DNA of 64,000 nucleotides, taken from positions 74,762,303-74,826,302 of the forward strand of contig CM026426.1 in assembly GCA_014871385.1 (NCBI GenBank), in the 5' to 3' direction. Source of the DNA: Ceratodon purpureus. Lineage: Eukaryota; Streptophyta; Bryopsida; Pseudoditrichales; Ditrichaceae. This document shows positions 1 through 11,620 of this stretch, one piece after another. Below the pieces are notes generated by a model, which saw only the letters and a list, made by a program, of their open reading frames with translations, was not told where the DNA came from and ran no database searches. Positions within the stretch are counted from its first letter, which is position 1. Every line of letters starts with the position of its first letter. The position numbers and the translations under genes are program-made.

Positions 1-1028
1 GGACTAGAGAAGACCCCAATCCCTCTTGTGAAATCTGATTTTCCTTTGCCTAGTTTTCAGTACATCAACAAGAGCATTGTATACGACCTTGCACATGTGA
101 ATCCAACGCTGTCCAGTCTCAGTGTGGGGTCCTATTGTTCATGCCCATCAGGAGATTGCTTGACCGCCAAGTGTGCATGTCAATGTGCAACAAGTGCCAA
201 TGGCGGTAGATTTCCATACAGGGCAGGCGGATTCCTCACGGATTCTTTTCTCCGACGACGCATACATGAGGCCTACGACTGTACGAATACTCTACAGTGC
301 TATTGTACTAAGCTACGCCGTATTGGGAGTGTTGTCACATGTGGGGTTCACAAGTCGGGCGCCTTTATTTCTGAGTGTAATGCTCAGTGCGGATGTCGTA
401 GCGATTTTGGGAACCGTGTTGTACAGCAGGGGATGAGATACGCAGTAGAAGTTTTCCGTACAGCCCACATGGGATGGGGTATCCGGGCAGCAGTACCTGT
501 CCCTAGAGGTGCGTTTGTCTTTGAGATGACAGGGGAAATCTTGACAAATGCTGAACAGATGTATAGGAACCGCAGTCTGAAAGGTGGCTCGGCTTATAGC
601 TTACAAATTGATGCCGATTGGGCTGCCGAACGAGTGCTGGACGACAACAGTGCTTTATGCCTGGATGCAACCCGGTTCGGAAATGTGGCCAGATTCCTCA
701 ATCACCAGTGGGTCCCACTTGTAATTGCCCCTCCTAGTCTCAGCCGTATTATACATGTATTTCCATACTCCTAACCTTTTTTTTCTGTATCTACAGGTGC
801 GAAGATGCGAACCTAGTCGATATTCCAGTCCTAGTTGGGAGGTTAGACAGGAGCTTTTACCAGCTGGCTTTCTTTACAAAGCAGAAAATTCAGCCATTGG
901 AGGAACTGACATGGGATTACAGAACTCACTTCAGTAGAGAGGACCTTGACCTGCCGTACTTTGAATGCAAGTGTGGGAGTTCTGTATGCAGGGGAAAAGT
1001 AGAAGTAACCAGTACTTGTTCTAACTAG
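1..1028 (+). CDS. SET-domain histone lysine methyltransferase (SUVR-like), 3' part
   Basis: Two exons are visible: 1-707 and 797-1028, with an 89-bp GT-AG intron that splits a Gln codon in the SET motif NHQC. The frame is open to the left edge, so the 5' end lies outside the window. Order: a Cys-rich pre-SET region (residues about 40-140), the SET domain with GWG, FGNVARFLNH and ELTWDY, then a post-SET CKCGSSVC ending at TAG. This is the layout of H3K9-type methyltransferases of the SUVR/SUVH/G9a group, which act in nuclear chromatin. Odd: the usual CGNRVVQ at the end of pre-SET reads FGNRVVQ, so one zinc-binding Cys appears replaced by Phe. The catalytic Tyr and the NHxC motif remain. It is probably a host gene; a transposon-captured copy is less likely. 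Confidence 0.85.
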
Positions 1029-1217
1029 TGTACACTGAGCACTTACTGTACACAATGTACACATGTAGTACATTTCTAAAAGACATATTGTACATATTTT
1101 GAATAATGTACACATTGGACATATTGGACATGTTAAATTGTCGGTTGATCTTACGGCAATTGCATTCAGTGTTTGTATTACGCTTCAGGAAATACATTTA
1201 CTATGCTTCAATGTGGG
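1029..1217. repeat. GTAC-word cluster downstream of the SET gene
   Basis: About seven GTAC tetramers, mostly inside TGTACA or AGTACT, fall between 1011 and 1112, far above chance for about 100 bp. The cluster lies between the ends of two convergent genes. Similar words recur at 3140-3640 and 4775-5370, in the intron and upstream flank of the minus-strand gene, so it may belong to that mobile element. Confidence 0.5.
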
Positions 1218-4200
1218 TTTCTATTCTTCGTTAAATGCCCTCCAGTCCCTCAACGCATCTTCACAGATCTGCTTTGACTCAGCTCTGATCTTATAGACGG
1301 GACTACCTTTAACTCTGTGGGCTGCAAGAACCATTGGGAACTTGCAAGCTCTGACGAGATGAGCATTTACATGTGCATCAACCGCCCTATCACAAAACAC
1401 GTATGTTTTATCTCCTCTTCCATACTTTTTATAATACTTAGCTCGGATCACCTTATCCCCGGTAGAAAAAACTCCGCCGCATGGACATGACAAACCCTCC
1501 TGCAATACAAACTTCGTACGTTGACATTGCAGTATGTAGTAATCCACTCCATCTTCGTTGTCACTCTGTGCCGGGATCATGAAATTGTCACCCTTGCACA
1601 CCAAGTCACCTATCTCCACAGAAGTTCCATCGTGAATCCAGTTGGCGTCGTCATCAAGCAAATCCAGCTGGCTTGCTATAGCGCCGGTACTAAGTGGCTG
1701 CAGACGCTGTACCTTCCACTCCTGCACATGAGAGGAGTTCTCACAGTTATTCCAATCACCATCGACACAAGGGATGCAAAAGCAAGATAATTCACGAGTT
1801 CTAAGAAGAGTAGGTTCAGACACAGAGAATCCCATGACAGAGTGCAAATTCTTAGAGCCAGGCAAAGTACGACATTTAATACTACTATCTCTGTGATCTA
1901 CTTCAAACTCTCCAATGTTCCAGAAGATGCGAGAAATTGGGTTAGTTGTTGACTGAGCGTATGTGCTGGAAACACGCTCAGAGTAATTTTCCTTCAAAAA
2001 ATCGACAACATGCCCAGCATTCTGAAGCGGCCTCAGGGGGTTTTGAATTTGTTCCGCTCTCAGCGCCCTTTTCACGACTGCACCTGCACCATCCCACTCC
2101 CCCTTCCCGTGAGCTGATTCAAAAAAATTCCACCGCATCAAGCACCCCCCAGTGAGCGATGGATACCGACTAACAAAGTACATGGCAGTGGCACACTTGA
2201 ATTGCGAGCTGCAGCCGTCACTGAATACCCAATGTTCCTCTACAGTAAGTCCAGCATCAACCACCCAGTCCCAATGCAACATTAAGCAATGTTGCACAAA
2301 TGCCGAATCATGCGCCTTATCATCTGAAATATAATAATGCGTCTGCTTCATGATTTCGTCACCTTCCCTCCACATCGTGATATGTACAAGAATGGTTACA
2401 CTAGTGCTGAAGTAATACATGCTTTGCACTTCATTCTGAATTGCAAATGTATAATTTTCAGCATAGTCTATATGGGACACAAGAACCCCTTCGTCATCAT
2501 GAGCTGGCATTGCTCATCTTGCCACCTCGCTCTGAAATTGTGTGTCACGAAAGTAGTCACTGTCTTCTCCATGTACGAGAGGAACTCGTGGACGGGAGTT
2601 TCCTTGAACGCCTCTCTGAGTCTCTTTTTCAACTGCCCTGTCTCTGCATGCACTCCAACCTCATAGTACTCAAAGCACTTCCACTTCAGTAGAAACGTCT
2701 GAGAATCCTGTAACTCTAATGGACAGACCTTGAATAAATGAAAGCCACACTGTGTACAATCACCCATAAGACACTCGAACCTATGCCATCTCTCGAACTC
2801 TCCCTTTGGACATAGACAAGCCTCCCACATGGCTGTAATGTGCTTAAAAATAGATACGTGAGCATGGCAACCAGTTCCTTGTTCTTCGTTTGCACACACT
2901 ACACAGAGACATGTGCAGTCCGTTGAGGTATGGAAACCCCTCAGCTTGTCCCCGAGAGTAATTAATTCAGCCTTCATCATGTCCATCTCAACATGATAGA
3001 TGCAGCAACAAGTATTCCTCTCTTTTAATTTCTTTACCCACCACGGCTTCAACCTCTCGAATGCCCTCTGCCGAACATTGCATTCTGGGTGGACTTCGAC
3101 AAAACGTTGGAAGACCAGCGTCTGTAAAAACATGACAGCAATGTACACGTTGCCCCAGATTAGTACTTAATTACCACTCCGGATACTTAAAGTACTGATA
3201 TTCTACATATTCTACACAATAACCACATCCTAGTACTAATTAAAGTTCTTCTAAATTACTTGATTTACTTTGAAGTAGAAGTGTAATACAAATGGTACTC
3301 TGGACGACATATGAAATTAGCATCCCATGATACATAGTTCGAAAAATATACAAGGTGTACTCAAACTTGAGGACTAGCACACTGTGAGTACATCTCGGAA
3401 CTATCAAAACTTGATCACGTAAACGGCTGTACGCTAAATACTAGATGCACAATCACAAGTACGAATTTGATTGTCCCACAGCCAGGAGAATACAACTCTA
3501 CTCCTAGACAAAGTACAGAAACTACACAGCATAGAATACTGCAACATAATGTACTCTTTGATGACAAAGGTGGAGGAACAGTACATTCTACTGATTACAT
3601 CACCAACTATAGCACTCTGCATAGTACACATTGCCAAGTTTTAAAACGGAGATGAAAAGATTGTATAGGTAAACTTACTTGCGTTTCACAGAGATAGTGA
3701 GTAGGATGAGGTTCCAGCTAGAGTTTGCGCCCTATTCTATGTCTAACAATGTCCTTCTTGTTCGGTGAAACTTTGGTCTGTATCTCCCACCAGTGGAGAA
3801 TGCACTCTTTGACATAATCAGAAATACCCGCCCTTGGCTGCCGAGACAAACGCAACTTCGGAATAAACCCCTGAGAATCCTCATCTGGCAACCTCCTTCT
3901 CAAAGCAATGTTTATACTCTCTTTAGTTGTGTCCAAAACTCTAGACAAGGCACCCACTCGGACATTACAGCCAGAACTGACGGCAACATCTAAAAGAGCA
4001 GATTTCCGAGCTAAGTAGTCATGAGAATTTGCAACCTTCACTAAACGAAGCTCATTCTTAAAGTTATCAATGAAAGCATCCCTAGCTCGTGCTTCTTGTG
4101 GACGGTGATAACAATCAGGCAAAAAGGGAGAAACTGTAGAATGACGAAGGACTCTTTCCATGACATCTCTCCGCCCAGCTAGATTAGGACACTGTTTCAA

Positions 4201-4542
4201 CTCTTGAACAATACCTTGACAGATTCTCAACGCAATCCTACTATTCTCTCTCACTGTAAAAGACTGAGCTGCAGCTTGCTCCGCCGTGTCATGAGCTAGA
4301 ACTAGAGACTCTGCTACCCTCTCCCGGTCACGTACTCTCTGCCTGCTTTTTCTCTCTCGAGCTGCACTAGCGGTAACAACTCTTTGAGCCTCAAGGGCCT
4401 CGACATCAGCAGCACGTTCAATTGGACTAGGACGACTCAATCCCTCTCGTACACGCCGTCTCTTTGCAATATTTCCCATGAGTAGATCCTCCAAAGGAAA
4501 GTTTTGCATCGTCTTGAAGGTGGAGAGAAGCAAAATGAACAC
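1218..4542 (-). pseudogene. Transposase-like protein of an unclassified element
   Basis: Read on the minus strand, exon 1 spans about 4542-3679 and ends at a clear donor (CAA, then GTAAGT). Exon 2 starts at 3121 after TTTTTACAG. The N-terminal part is basic and coiled-coil rich. Next comes HPTHYLCETQ, then a Cys-rich segment (KPWWVKKLKERNTCCC, CTCLCVVC, CLMGDCTQCG) likely to bind zinc. The C-terminal part has IDYAENYTF, VFSDGCSSQFK and ESAHGKGEWDGAGAVVKRA. These spaced acidic residues suggest an RNase H-fold (DDE-type) nuclease, which is inference. Similar 'SDGC..QFK / HGKG..DG' proteins are common as unnamed transposon ORFs. The frame carries one in-frame TAG (3718-3720) and shifts once near 2500, so this copy is probably dead. 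No terminal repeats were found. Confidence 0.6.
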
Positions 4543-5373
4543 TCACAGAAAAAATCGACCTGAACTTCTGAACCACCTAAACACCACCCAAGTGTGGGCA
4601 AAAAAATAAAATCAGTAGAAGGAAGGATCCATAGAGACCCCCCTCCACTAGCTCATGAGAGGACTGAGTGATGGAGACTAGAGCGCCGCCTCGACACATA
4701 ATGATGCGCCGCAGTAACCAACTATTTGAGACTCGGCGTCCGATGAAAACGCTGACAGCCAACGTGGACTGCCACGTACTTCTGTTGGAGTACAAAGAGT
4801 ACTTTAAGCACTACAAATACAAGCTTCCGCGCAGCCACTAGTAAAATAAGATATATCCGGTAGAGAATTTTTTGGCTGATTCGACGGTTGGCCATCCTGG
4901 GTTGGTTCGTGCTCTTCCAGAATCTGCCAGAAAAATTAAAAATTAGACAACTTTTGCAAAACTTTTTCACTGCAAAAAAGCCGTGACTTCTTCTCTAGAT
5001 CTACGAAATTCTAATTGTGCTAGCATCGCAATTCATTCCCCGTTTTAGTGGCCTCCAGATCAGGTATTCTCTAACAGGCGCCAGCTTTATTTCGGCTTCG
5101 ATTAATGCATGAACTTTGTACTTTTGCATTACTTTTGTACTTTGTGACATCCGACTACAGTTGTCAAAAAGTATCAATTATACATATGTGCTTCCTTTAT
5201 TTTTCATAACTCTTATCAGATTAGTCCCCCTTAAGTATTGTATGACATAGGAAACACAACCAATCAATAGAAAAAGACCTCCAACATTGAGTTATTCAAA
5301 GTACAAATTCAAGTACTTTGACATTTTTTCATTGTGACATACAAAAGTACAAGGGTCTAACGTACTTTCACCC
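4543..5373. repeat. Non-coding stretch with AGTACTTTG/CAAAGTAC words
   Basis: No credible gene. Nine GTAC tetramers occur between 4775 and 5370, several extended to TTTGTACTTT or CAAGTACTTTG, close to the palindrome CAAAGTACTTTG. They lie upstream of the minus-strand transposase-like gene and may be its subterminal or regulatory words. The last 20 bases (5354-5373) recur exactly at 12484-12503. Confidence 0.4.
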
Positions 5374-5726
5374 AGGAGGTCAAAGACATTCTGTGGACAA
5401 GAGATCATCAGTGGAAGTTCGATCCTGCTCCTCTGAGCGGGGAGCTCCCTAGTCGCTCAAACACTCTCCTAATTGATTGTAATCAGGAGATTAATATCAC
5501 CTCGCCTGGAAATGTTCTGTTAACGTTTCCGTGGCATGGCCCTCTGGACCGTCATTTCTGCCTAATGAGACACGTTTTTCCTTTTATTCACGATCTAGCC
5601 AAGTCTAGAGAGGACGTTCTAGAGTTCATGAGTAAAAATCGTGGCAAAGTGCCCGGTCTAGCTCCTTTGGATGCAAAATGCCACGTTCGTGTTGAATACT
5701 CGAAGTGGATGAAGTCAAGGTAGTTT
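5374..5726 (+). pseudogene. FCP1/HAD-like C-terminal half, exon fragment
   Basis: An open frame of about 115 codons without an ATG begins after a possible CCCAG acceptor and runs to a possible AAG/GTAGTT donor. It contains ILWTRDHQW, NTLLIDCNQ, LLTFPWHGP and a Leu-rich tail. These align in order with the C-terminal half of the 6703-7497 protein (NTVIIDNSP, CIFPYTW, FIEDLL). It therefore appears to be a second, diverged copy of the same FCP1-homology fold lacking its N-terminal half. The Asp-Asp of the family's VDDSP-type motif reads Asp-Cys, so phosphatase activity is doubtful. It could be an upstream domain of one tandem protein or a separate relic. Confidence 0.5.
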
Positions 5727-6702
5727 AATGTCGTAGCGGGAATTCTTTTGGTTGTGACAATTAAGCTTGTGATTTGCTTTTTCAATGAAAGGTGCATAAA
5801 TGAATTGAAAATTATTTTGATGATGTTAATTCTCATTCTGTTCATGTGGATGTGCGTTTATTTGGCTGTTTCGAATTACCTCTTTCCCGATTTAAGGTGA
5901 CCACCCGAATTTGTTTGTTGACTGAATCTGTGACATTCCTCCATCATCGCTTGTGTTCCCTCTCCTGTTTGGTTCCACCATTCGATGATTTCCTGGACAA
6001 TGATAATGCATTATAAGGGTAAGACAGTTCTTTTTGTTTGTACTATTTGTATGTGCAATGCGCTTCTATTGTGGTTTATAGCTTTGTCGGAGCATTGAGA
6101 TATCGCGTTAATTTCAGTATGTTGATATTGAATTGAATATGCGTTCTCGTATTTGGTAAATCATGTGTACATACTGCTAGATTTAGTCTAATTTAGTTAG
6201 AGATTAAGGCGGCCACCTTAATCCTAAACTTTATCCGGTTAGTCTCGTTCATCAGCGTGGAGTAGTTTTCTGTATCCTCTGATTGTGCATTTGTGATATC
6301 TTATATTGTCAACATATATAAATATTTGGCTTTACTTTTAAGTAGCTCATTGAGTCATTGTGTAATATTTTTCGTGACTTGTCTTCAGAGAAGTTCAAGG
6401 CCAACTTCCGTTTACAAGTGTATTGGCGATATCGCAATAGCGTGTGAAGGCGGTTTATCGGGTGTAGGGGATGAATCAAACCCCCCCCCCCCCCCACTCC
6501 GATGCACCGGACTCGCTCTACTGATAGAGGTGGAAAACAACGTAGGTAGCAGTCTGGGCGACCTGGTCCTGAATTTATTCTGTGGTCCATTACAATTCTG
6601 GATTGTTTTGAGCTGAATTTATTAATGGAAATGTTTTGGTCATATACTTCGATATTTGGTGTCATCATAGTGATGGTTTGTTCCTCGTCCTAATCTCAGC
6701 AG
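5727..6702. other. Intron or intergenic sequence
   Basis: AT-rich sequence between two FCP1-like coding blocks. It holds a C13 homopolymer near 6481-6494 and a possible acceptor (CTCAGCAG) just before 6703. No gene or RNA was recognised. It may be the intron linking the two blocks. Confidence 0.4.
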
Positions 6703-7497
6703 GTGCGCCTAGGAGAAGCCAGAAAAATAAGCGAGGCACCCGCGCTGAGACATAGGACGAGACTTCTCATTTTTGACTTGAACCATGTCCTCTGCAATAT
6801 TGAATCCGTGAGTTTAAAGAAAAAGGACATTCCTGCAGATACTTATATAAGCACCGAGGCGGAAATGCAGTACAAGCTGCCGGCCCTTATAAAGGCTTTG
6901 GGGAAGGAATCGTTTAGACTCGTTACCGCTAGGCCAAACGTGCCACAGTTTCTACGATCGCTCTTGGCTATAGCACATGTGGGTGTGTGGACGTGCATGG
7001 GGCAAGATATGGCTACTCCAATTGTCTCTTGGTTGTTCGGGGAGTGTAAGCCATCGTTTTTTTTGTCCCAGAGACATTGCACTATCCTGAAACATGAAGT
7101 CGAGAATAAGATGTATTGGTCAGAGCAGGGTTCCCATGATGAATTCTTCAAGGAATTGGCGCTATTTAGGAGGTTAGAATGGGGTATAGATCTAGGGGGC
7201 TTCGTTCCTTCTGAAGAGAACACTGTTATCATAGACAACAGTCCGCTTGAATGCTTCTTCAATCCTCGGAGGAATTGTATTTTCCCTTATACTTGGCGCA
7301 GCATATTGGATGAGAATAGCAATATGATGAAGGACATTAAGATCTTCAAGTCCTTGCGTCTGTTGGATTTTCCTATTTACAGATTCATAGAGGATTTATT
7401 AGAGGATGGGGACGGATTCAGAGTTTCAACTCAGAATCCTGTGTCCAAGGATAGTCGAATAGCGAAGTCCCTCGAACCGTATACTAGACGTATATGA
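6703..7497 (+). CDS. FCP1/NIF-like HAD-fold protein (plant DLN type)
   Basis: A 264-codon frame. Near residue 23 is LLIFDLNHVL, the plant version of the HAD motif DxDGT in which the second Asp is Asn. Next come FLRSLLAIAHVGVWTCM, SQRHCTIL, MYWSEQGSHDEFFKEL, then NTVIIDNSPLECFFNP and CIFPYTW, which match the order in plant FCP1-homology/NLI-interacting-factor proteins. True members dephosphorylate the RNA polymerase II tail or other phosphoproteins. The DLN motif and IDNSP suggest weak or lost activity, as is common in this plant subgroup. The first codons may be spliced (acceptor at about 6702). It ends at TGA, or a donor lies shortly before. Host gene or captured fragment; I cannot tell. Confidence 0.65.
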   Translation: MRLGEARKISEAPALRHRTRLLIFDLNHVLCNIESVSLKKKDIPADTYISTEAEMQYKLPALIKALGKESFRLVTARPNVPQFLRSLLAIAHVGVWTCMGQDMATPIVSWLFGECKPSFFLSQRHCTILKHEVENKMYWSEQGSHDEFFKELALFRRLEWGIDLGGFVPSEENTVIIDNSPLECFFNPRRNCIFPYTWRSILDENSNMMKDIKIFKSLRLLDFPIYRFIEDLLEDGDGFRVSTQNPVSKDSRIAKSLEPYTRRI

Positions 7498-7721
7498 CCA
7501 AACAAGGCTTTCCTAGAGCGAATTGATCGAAAGAGGTTGTAGTTGGGAGCTTACATTAGGATCTAACCTTAATGCTAGCGGATTTTTGATGCATTTACTG
7601 GTTTTGACAATCAGGAACGCAGTCTGTACAGTCCAACATTTTGTGAATACCATTTAAGTAAAAGTCACGGCTTTTGTTAAATTCTTGAGTATTAGATTGT
7701 TCTTTGACACTTGTTTACAGG

Positions 7722-8018
7722 AGTTTTGATTTTTTGAGCTCTTCCATCCAGGATGGGGAATTAAATGTATATTTTGTCTCCCATGTACAAAGTTTGCGTA
7801 AGCGGAAGTCCACGGCATATGTGCATGTTGAAGATTGTGCTTCTGTTGTAGACTACTCCACTGTTCTTGGAAGTGATGATGCCGTTGATAGTCCACCGAC
7901 AAATGTGAGATACAATGAACACTCTCCCTCTCCAACATGCAAGAATCGCCGTCAGCTGGTGTCAATAACGTTAAAGTCTGATCTTGAAGTGAACATGAGT
8001 GTTCATCTCCGCCTTTGA
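7722..8018 (+). CDS. Possible exon of unknown product
   Basis: An open frame of about 99 codons follows a good acceptor (TTGTTTACAG) and ends at TGA. The product is Ser- and Asp-rich with a basic KRKSTAYVHV segment, and I recognise no domain. It lies on the same strand just after the FCP1-like block and could be a 3' exon of that gene, spliced from a donor before 7497. Confidence 0.35.
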   Translation, partial: SFDFLSSSIQDGELNVYFVSHVQSLRKRKSTAYVHVEDCASVVDYSTVLGSDDAVDSPPTNVRYNEHSPSPTCKNRRQLVSITLKSDLEVNMSVHLRL

Positions 8019-8235
8019 GTGCCATTGACGTTGCAATTTGTGTTGTATCAGAATTTTAGAATTAAGAGGGTCACCTTAATTTTGTGATACAGGCCATGGC
8101 GGGTAGTGATTACCGTTTGGTGCCGCTCATTGTAATGATTTCCTGCAAAGTGTTGACTGGAATAAAGAATTTTTGAACTTGTCAATTATGTATATTTGTC
8201 GTGCCTGTATTGACACCTGTTTCGCATTTCTCAGG

Positions 8236-8678
8236 GAATGGGACTCAAGATTTCTCACGTTCCTCCACATATGCATTCTGGCAATCAAGGAGTACGACAT
8301 GGCATGCGTAAACAGTATATTCTACCAGCCATGGACTACTCACATCCATCAGACTTGGAAGTAGGTGTTGTGAATAGTAAGCCCTATCGTTCCAAGCATG
8401 CACGAAATCTACAGAAGATAGTTCATGTATATGCCGAAGTTAATTCAACTTTCTTTGGTCATATGTACACCAAGTTTCCAGGGAGGCAACCTACAAACGA
8501 GTATCGTCACGAGTTAGGGTGGTAGGTCCTATGCCTCCAGGAAGTTCTAGATCAAACAAGGATGCTTTGATGAAAATTATTGAGGAGAGAAGACTTGCTG
8601 CGGCTGCAGGAATTGCGACAAGTCTGACAATTGCTAGAAGTAGAAGAGGAAATAGGTGTTACATTAGTGGATACTGAT
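8236..8678 (+). CDS. Possible terminal exons of the FCP1-like locus
   Basis: After a TTTCTCAG acceptor at about 8235 an open frame runs to 8525. A second frame, open across about 8480-8678, has MPPGSSRSNKDALMK followed by EERRLAAAAGIATS. The two overlap near 8500, so either a short splice or a frame change joins them. No known domain. The same strand and spacing suggest a link with the preceding blocks. Confidence 0.3.
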
Positions 8679-9214
8679 CCGAAGTAGGACACCGTACTTT
8701 GTAGTTATCCAGTTTTTATAAAAAAAACTTGCAGTTGAGCTAGTATATTTTTGGAAATCCTAATTGTAAACTCCTATAGTTCTATTAATAGACATCTTTT
8801 TGGAATATAAATTGTCCATTCTTTGAGCATAGTTTCATGAATTTGGATTTACATGTTCATCATTTCAAAATTCTAGACTGCATTTTGTCTTCAGTAAGAA
8901 CACAATGTCTATTTTCAATAATATTCATTGCTATAATTGGCAGAATGGATTATTACATTCACTCTTTATTAAAACTTAATTTGCAAAATTCTTTGCAATG
9001 TCCCAAAATTGCACACTTTTCCCAAATTAATGAATATAGTGTTTAAACCTCTGGAACAATTGCGCTTATAATCACAAAGAGAAAAATCGGTTGAATTAGA
9101 CTAGAACAGCGCAAGCACAGGCAACAAATATATTTATACATGTTTACTTAATTAAATGAAGTACTCAAATCTTAAAAACTAATACGTATAATACATGTAC
9201 ATACATTCATATAT

Positions 9215-9219
<5 letters not shown>
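8679..9219. other. AT-rich sequence, nothing recognised
   Basis: About 75% A+T. Only short open frames without family features. Confidence 0.5.
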
Positions 9220-9289
<70 letters not shown>

Positions 9290-9305
9290 ACTCGTATGTA
9301 CATGT

Positions 9306-9352
<47 letters not shown>

Positions 9353-9452
9353 AGTATTACATATATTATACATGTATACATGACATGATCTTGATTTACT
9401 CCATATGTTGCTATTACTAGTTTGAAATGTATTTGTAAACAAACATTATATA

Positions 9453-9499
<47 letters not shown>
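9220..9499. repeat. (TA)n microsatellites
   Basis: Long TA runs at 9220-9285, 9308-9350 and 9448-9499, with shorter ones around 9700-9750. The spacers repeat a diverged text (TTGATTTACTCCATATGTTG near 9393 and a relative near 9620), so the block grew by local duplication. Open frames here are translations of TA repeats and are not genes. Confidence 0.9.
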
Positions 9500-9503
<4 letters not shown>

Positions 9504-10844
9504 TTATATTATACGTATATTCATGGAATAATATTATCAATTATAATTCAAATAGAATATATGTATGTTGTTATTTTTATTTTTATTTTTTTTCCATCGT
9601 AAAAGAGAAGGATATGATTTTGATTTATTCCATAATTTGCTACTCAGAATTTGGAAAGTATATATAAACTTATAATAAATTTATATACATATTATACGTA
9701 TATATATATATGCAAATAATATACATGTATATATATATATATATATGTTATACAAATATTTATACGCATAATATTTGTACAATACGTATATATAACCTAT
9801 GTAGATATACATATTATACATCATTTTTTATTATTATTTTTGAGTTTTATTTATGTAAGTATCTATGAATAAATCACAATTATGGATATTTTTTTTCCTG
9901 CCACTTCTAATTGATCCATTTTTTCCCACCGATTACTGCATTGACGAAGCAAGTGGTAGTTTAGGCATTCGTCCCTTATGGTCAAAAAAAAGATTAAGAC
10001 GACGTAGTGGATCTAATTGGAAAGGCAAGGGGACAACTTTGCTCCACGATTTGCTCACTGCTTAATGCTAATTCTTTCCAAAATTCGTTGTATTCGTTGA
10101 ACACTTTAATGCTATATTCATGCACACACCGTAGTAAGTGATACTTGTGTCAGAGTTCAATTAGCTATAGGATAGAATACGACAAGCATGTAGTTCCTTC
10201 CATCTGGTGAATGGTCCACAGAGAAAGTGCTGATAAAATTTATTATATCTCGCCGGGAATTGTGGATCATACATTTCCCATTCAAAATTGAGAGCCGTTC
10301 TTGGACGCTTACGAATCAAGGTATACCATGGCCTGGGTCGTCATTCTCAGGTCTTTCTTTCTTGTTCTTTGACAGAGTGTTGTTGTAGAGCCAGCTTCGG
10401 ATTTTAGGGTTTTATTTTGTAGTATCGTTGCTGGAAGTATACAGCCTCGGTGGATCAAATAGGAAAATACTCAAAATCTATTGTTTGTGAATTTGCAATT
10501 TACGGTAGTACACTACTCTCTATAGTTTGTGAAGTTGTGCTTGGAGTCAGTTAGAAGCATCAAGGACTCTCCAAGAAGCAACAACAACTTGTCCGATGAG
10601 TATCTGTCGTTATTGCTCTATACGTGAATTTATATTTTGTTATATTTTGTCACAACAAATACATCGTTGTGCATAATGTTCCTCTATCTCAATTTCCTTT
10701 AACTACTGTTGATATGTTTGTTTCTGCTGGGGGTGTAAGAAGAATGATATGCCCAGATGGTGGAATGAAGAGAATCCCAGAATGTCCATGCTAAGTTCCC
10801 TAATTTTTTGGGCCACTAATTACGGAATTGATAATTACGTGGAT
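9500..10844. other. Non-coding stretch
   Basis: AT-rich with further TA stretches to about 9800, then ordinary intergenic sequence. The frame at 9865-10065 has no domain and is probably chance. Confidence 0.45.
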
Positions 10845-11421
10845 TTAACCAATTTCGCTCACTGTGAGCTAAATAGGTTTAGCTTGCAGTGAGCTGACCA
10901 GGTTTAGCTCACAGTGAGCTAAATTGATTTAATTCACTGTGTTTTAAACCAATTTAGCTTATAGTGAGCTAAATTGGTTCACCTCACAGTGAGCTAAACA
11001 TATTTTGCTTACTATGAGCTAATCTTATTAAGCTCACTGTGAGCGAAACCTATTTAGCTCACTGTGAGCTAAATGTTTTAGCTCACTCTGAGCAAAACCT
11101 ATTTAACGCACACTAATGTAAACTAATTTAGCTCACTCAGAGCTAAATTAATTTAGCTCACTGTGAGCTAAAATGTTTTAGCTCATTGTGAGCTAAGATG
11201 GTTTAGCTAAATGTGCCCTAAAATGATATAGATTCATTTGAGCTAAATGGTTTAGCTAAACATGAGATGAATTGGTTTCGCTATCTGTGTATTAAAGTGG
11301 TTTAGGTCACTGTCTCACAAATCTGTTTAGCTCACTGTGAGCTAAATTGGTTAATCTCTTTGTGAGCTCCATTGATGTAGGCTTTTGTGACCTTATTTCG
11401 TTTAGCTCACTGTGAGCTAAA
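10845..11421. repeat. Tandem array of a palindromic ~25-bp unit (AGCTCACTGTGAGCT)
   Basis: About 20 diverged units with a spacing of 24-26 bp. The core AGCTCACTGTGAGCT is an inverted repeat around one central base, and adjoining TTTA/TAAA extends the symmetry. Units are linked by AAATTGGTTT-like spacers. The best copies lie near 11031, 11057, 11332 and 11403. The array sits just upstream of a decayed transposase-like relic (11.6-12.5 kb). It could be a plain minisatellite or a cluster of binding sites for an element-encoded protein. Confidence 0.85.
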
Positions 11422-11620
11422 TGGCATAAATTTGCAATTTGCTAAATGTTTAGAAATGAAAATGGTTTTTGATAATCCAATGACGTTAGCTCAAAGTAAT
11501 ATCACAGTAGTTGTATGTTTGTGATTAGATAAGATTTCTCTTCTTACTCACGATTTTTTATACCTCTAATCTCCATTTCTGTTCTCGTTCAAGTCTCAAC
11601 GTGATTTATTTCACAACGTG

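Noticed and set aside
9179-9667. Open frames of Ile-Tyr repeats
   Set aside because: They are translations of (TA)n microsatellites on either strand.
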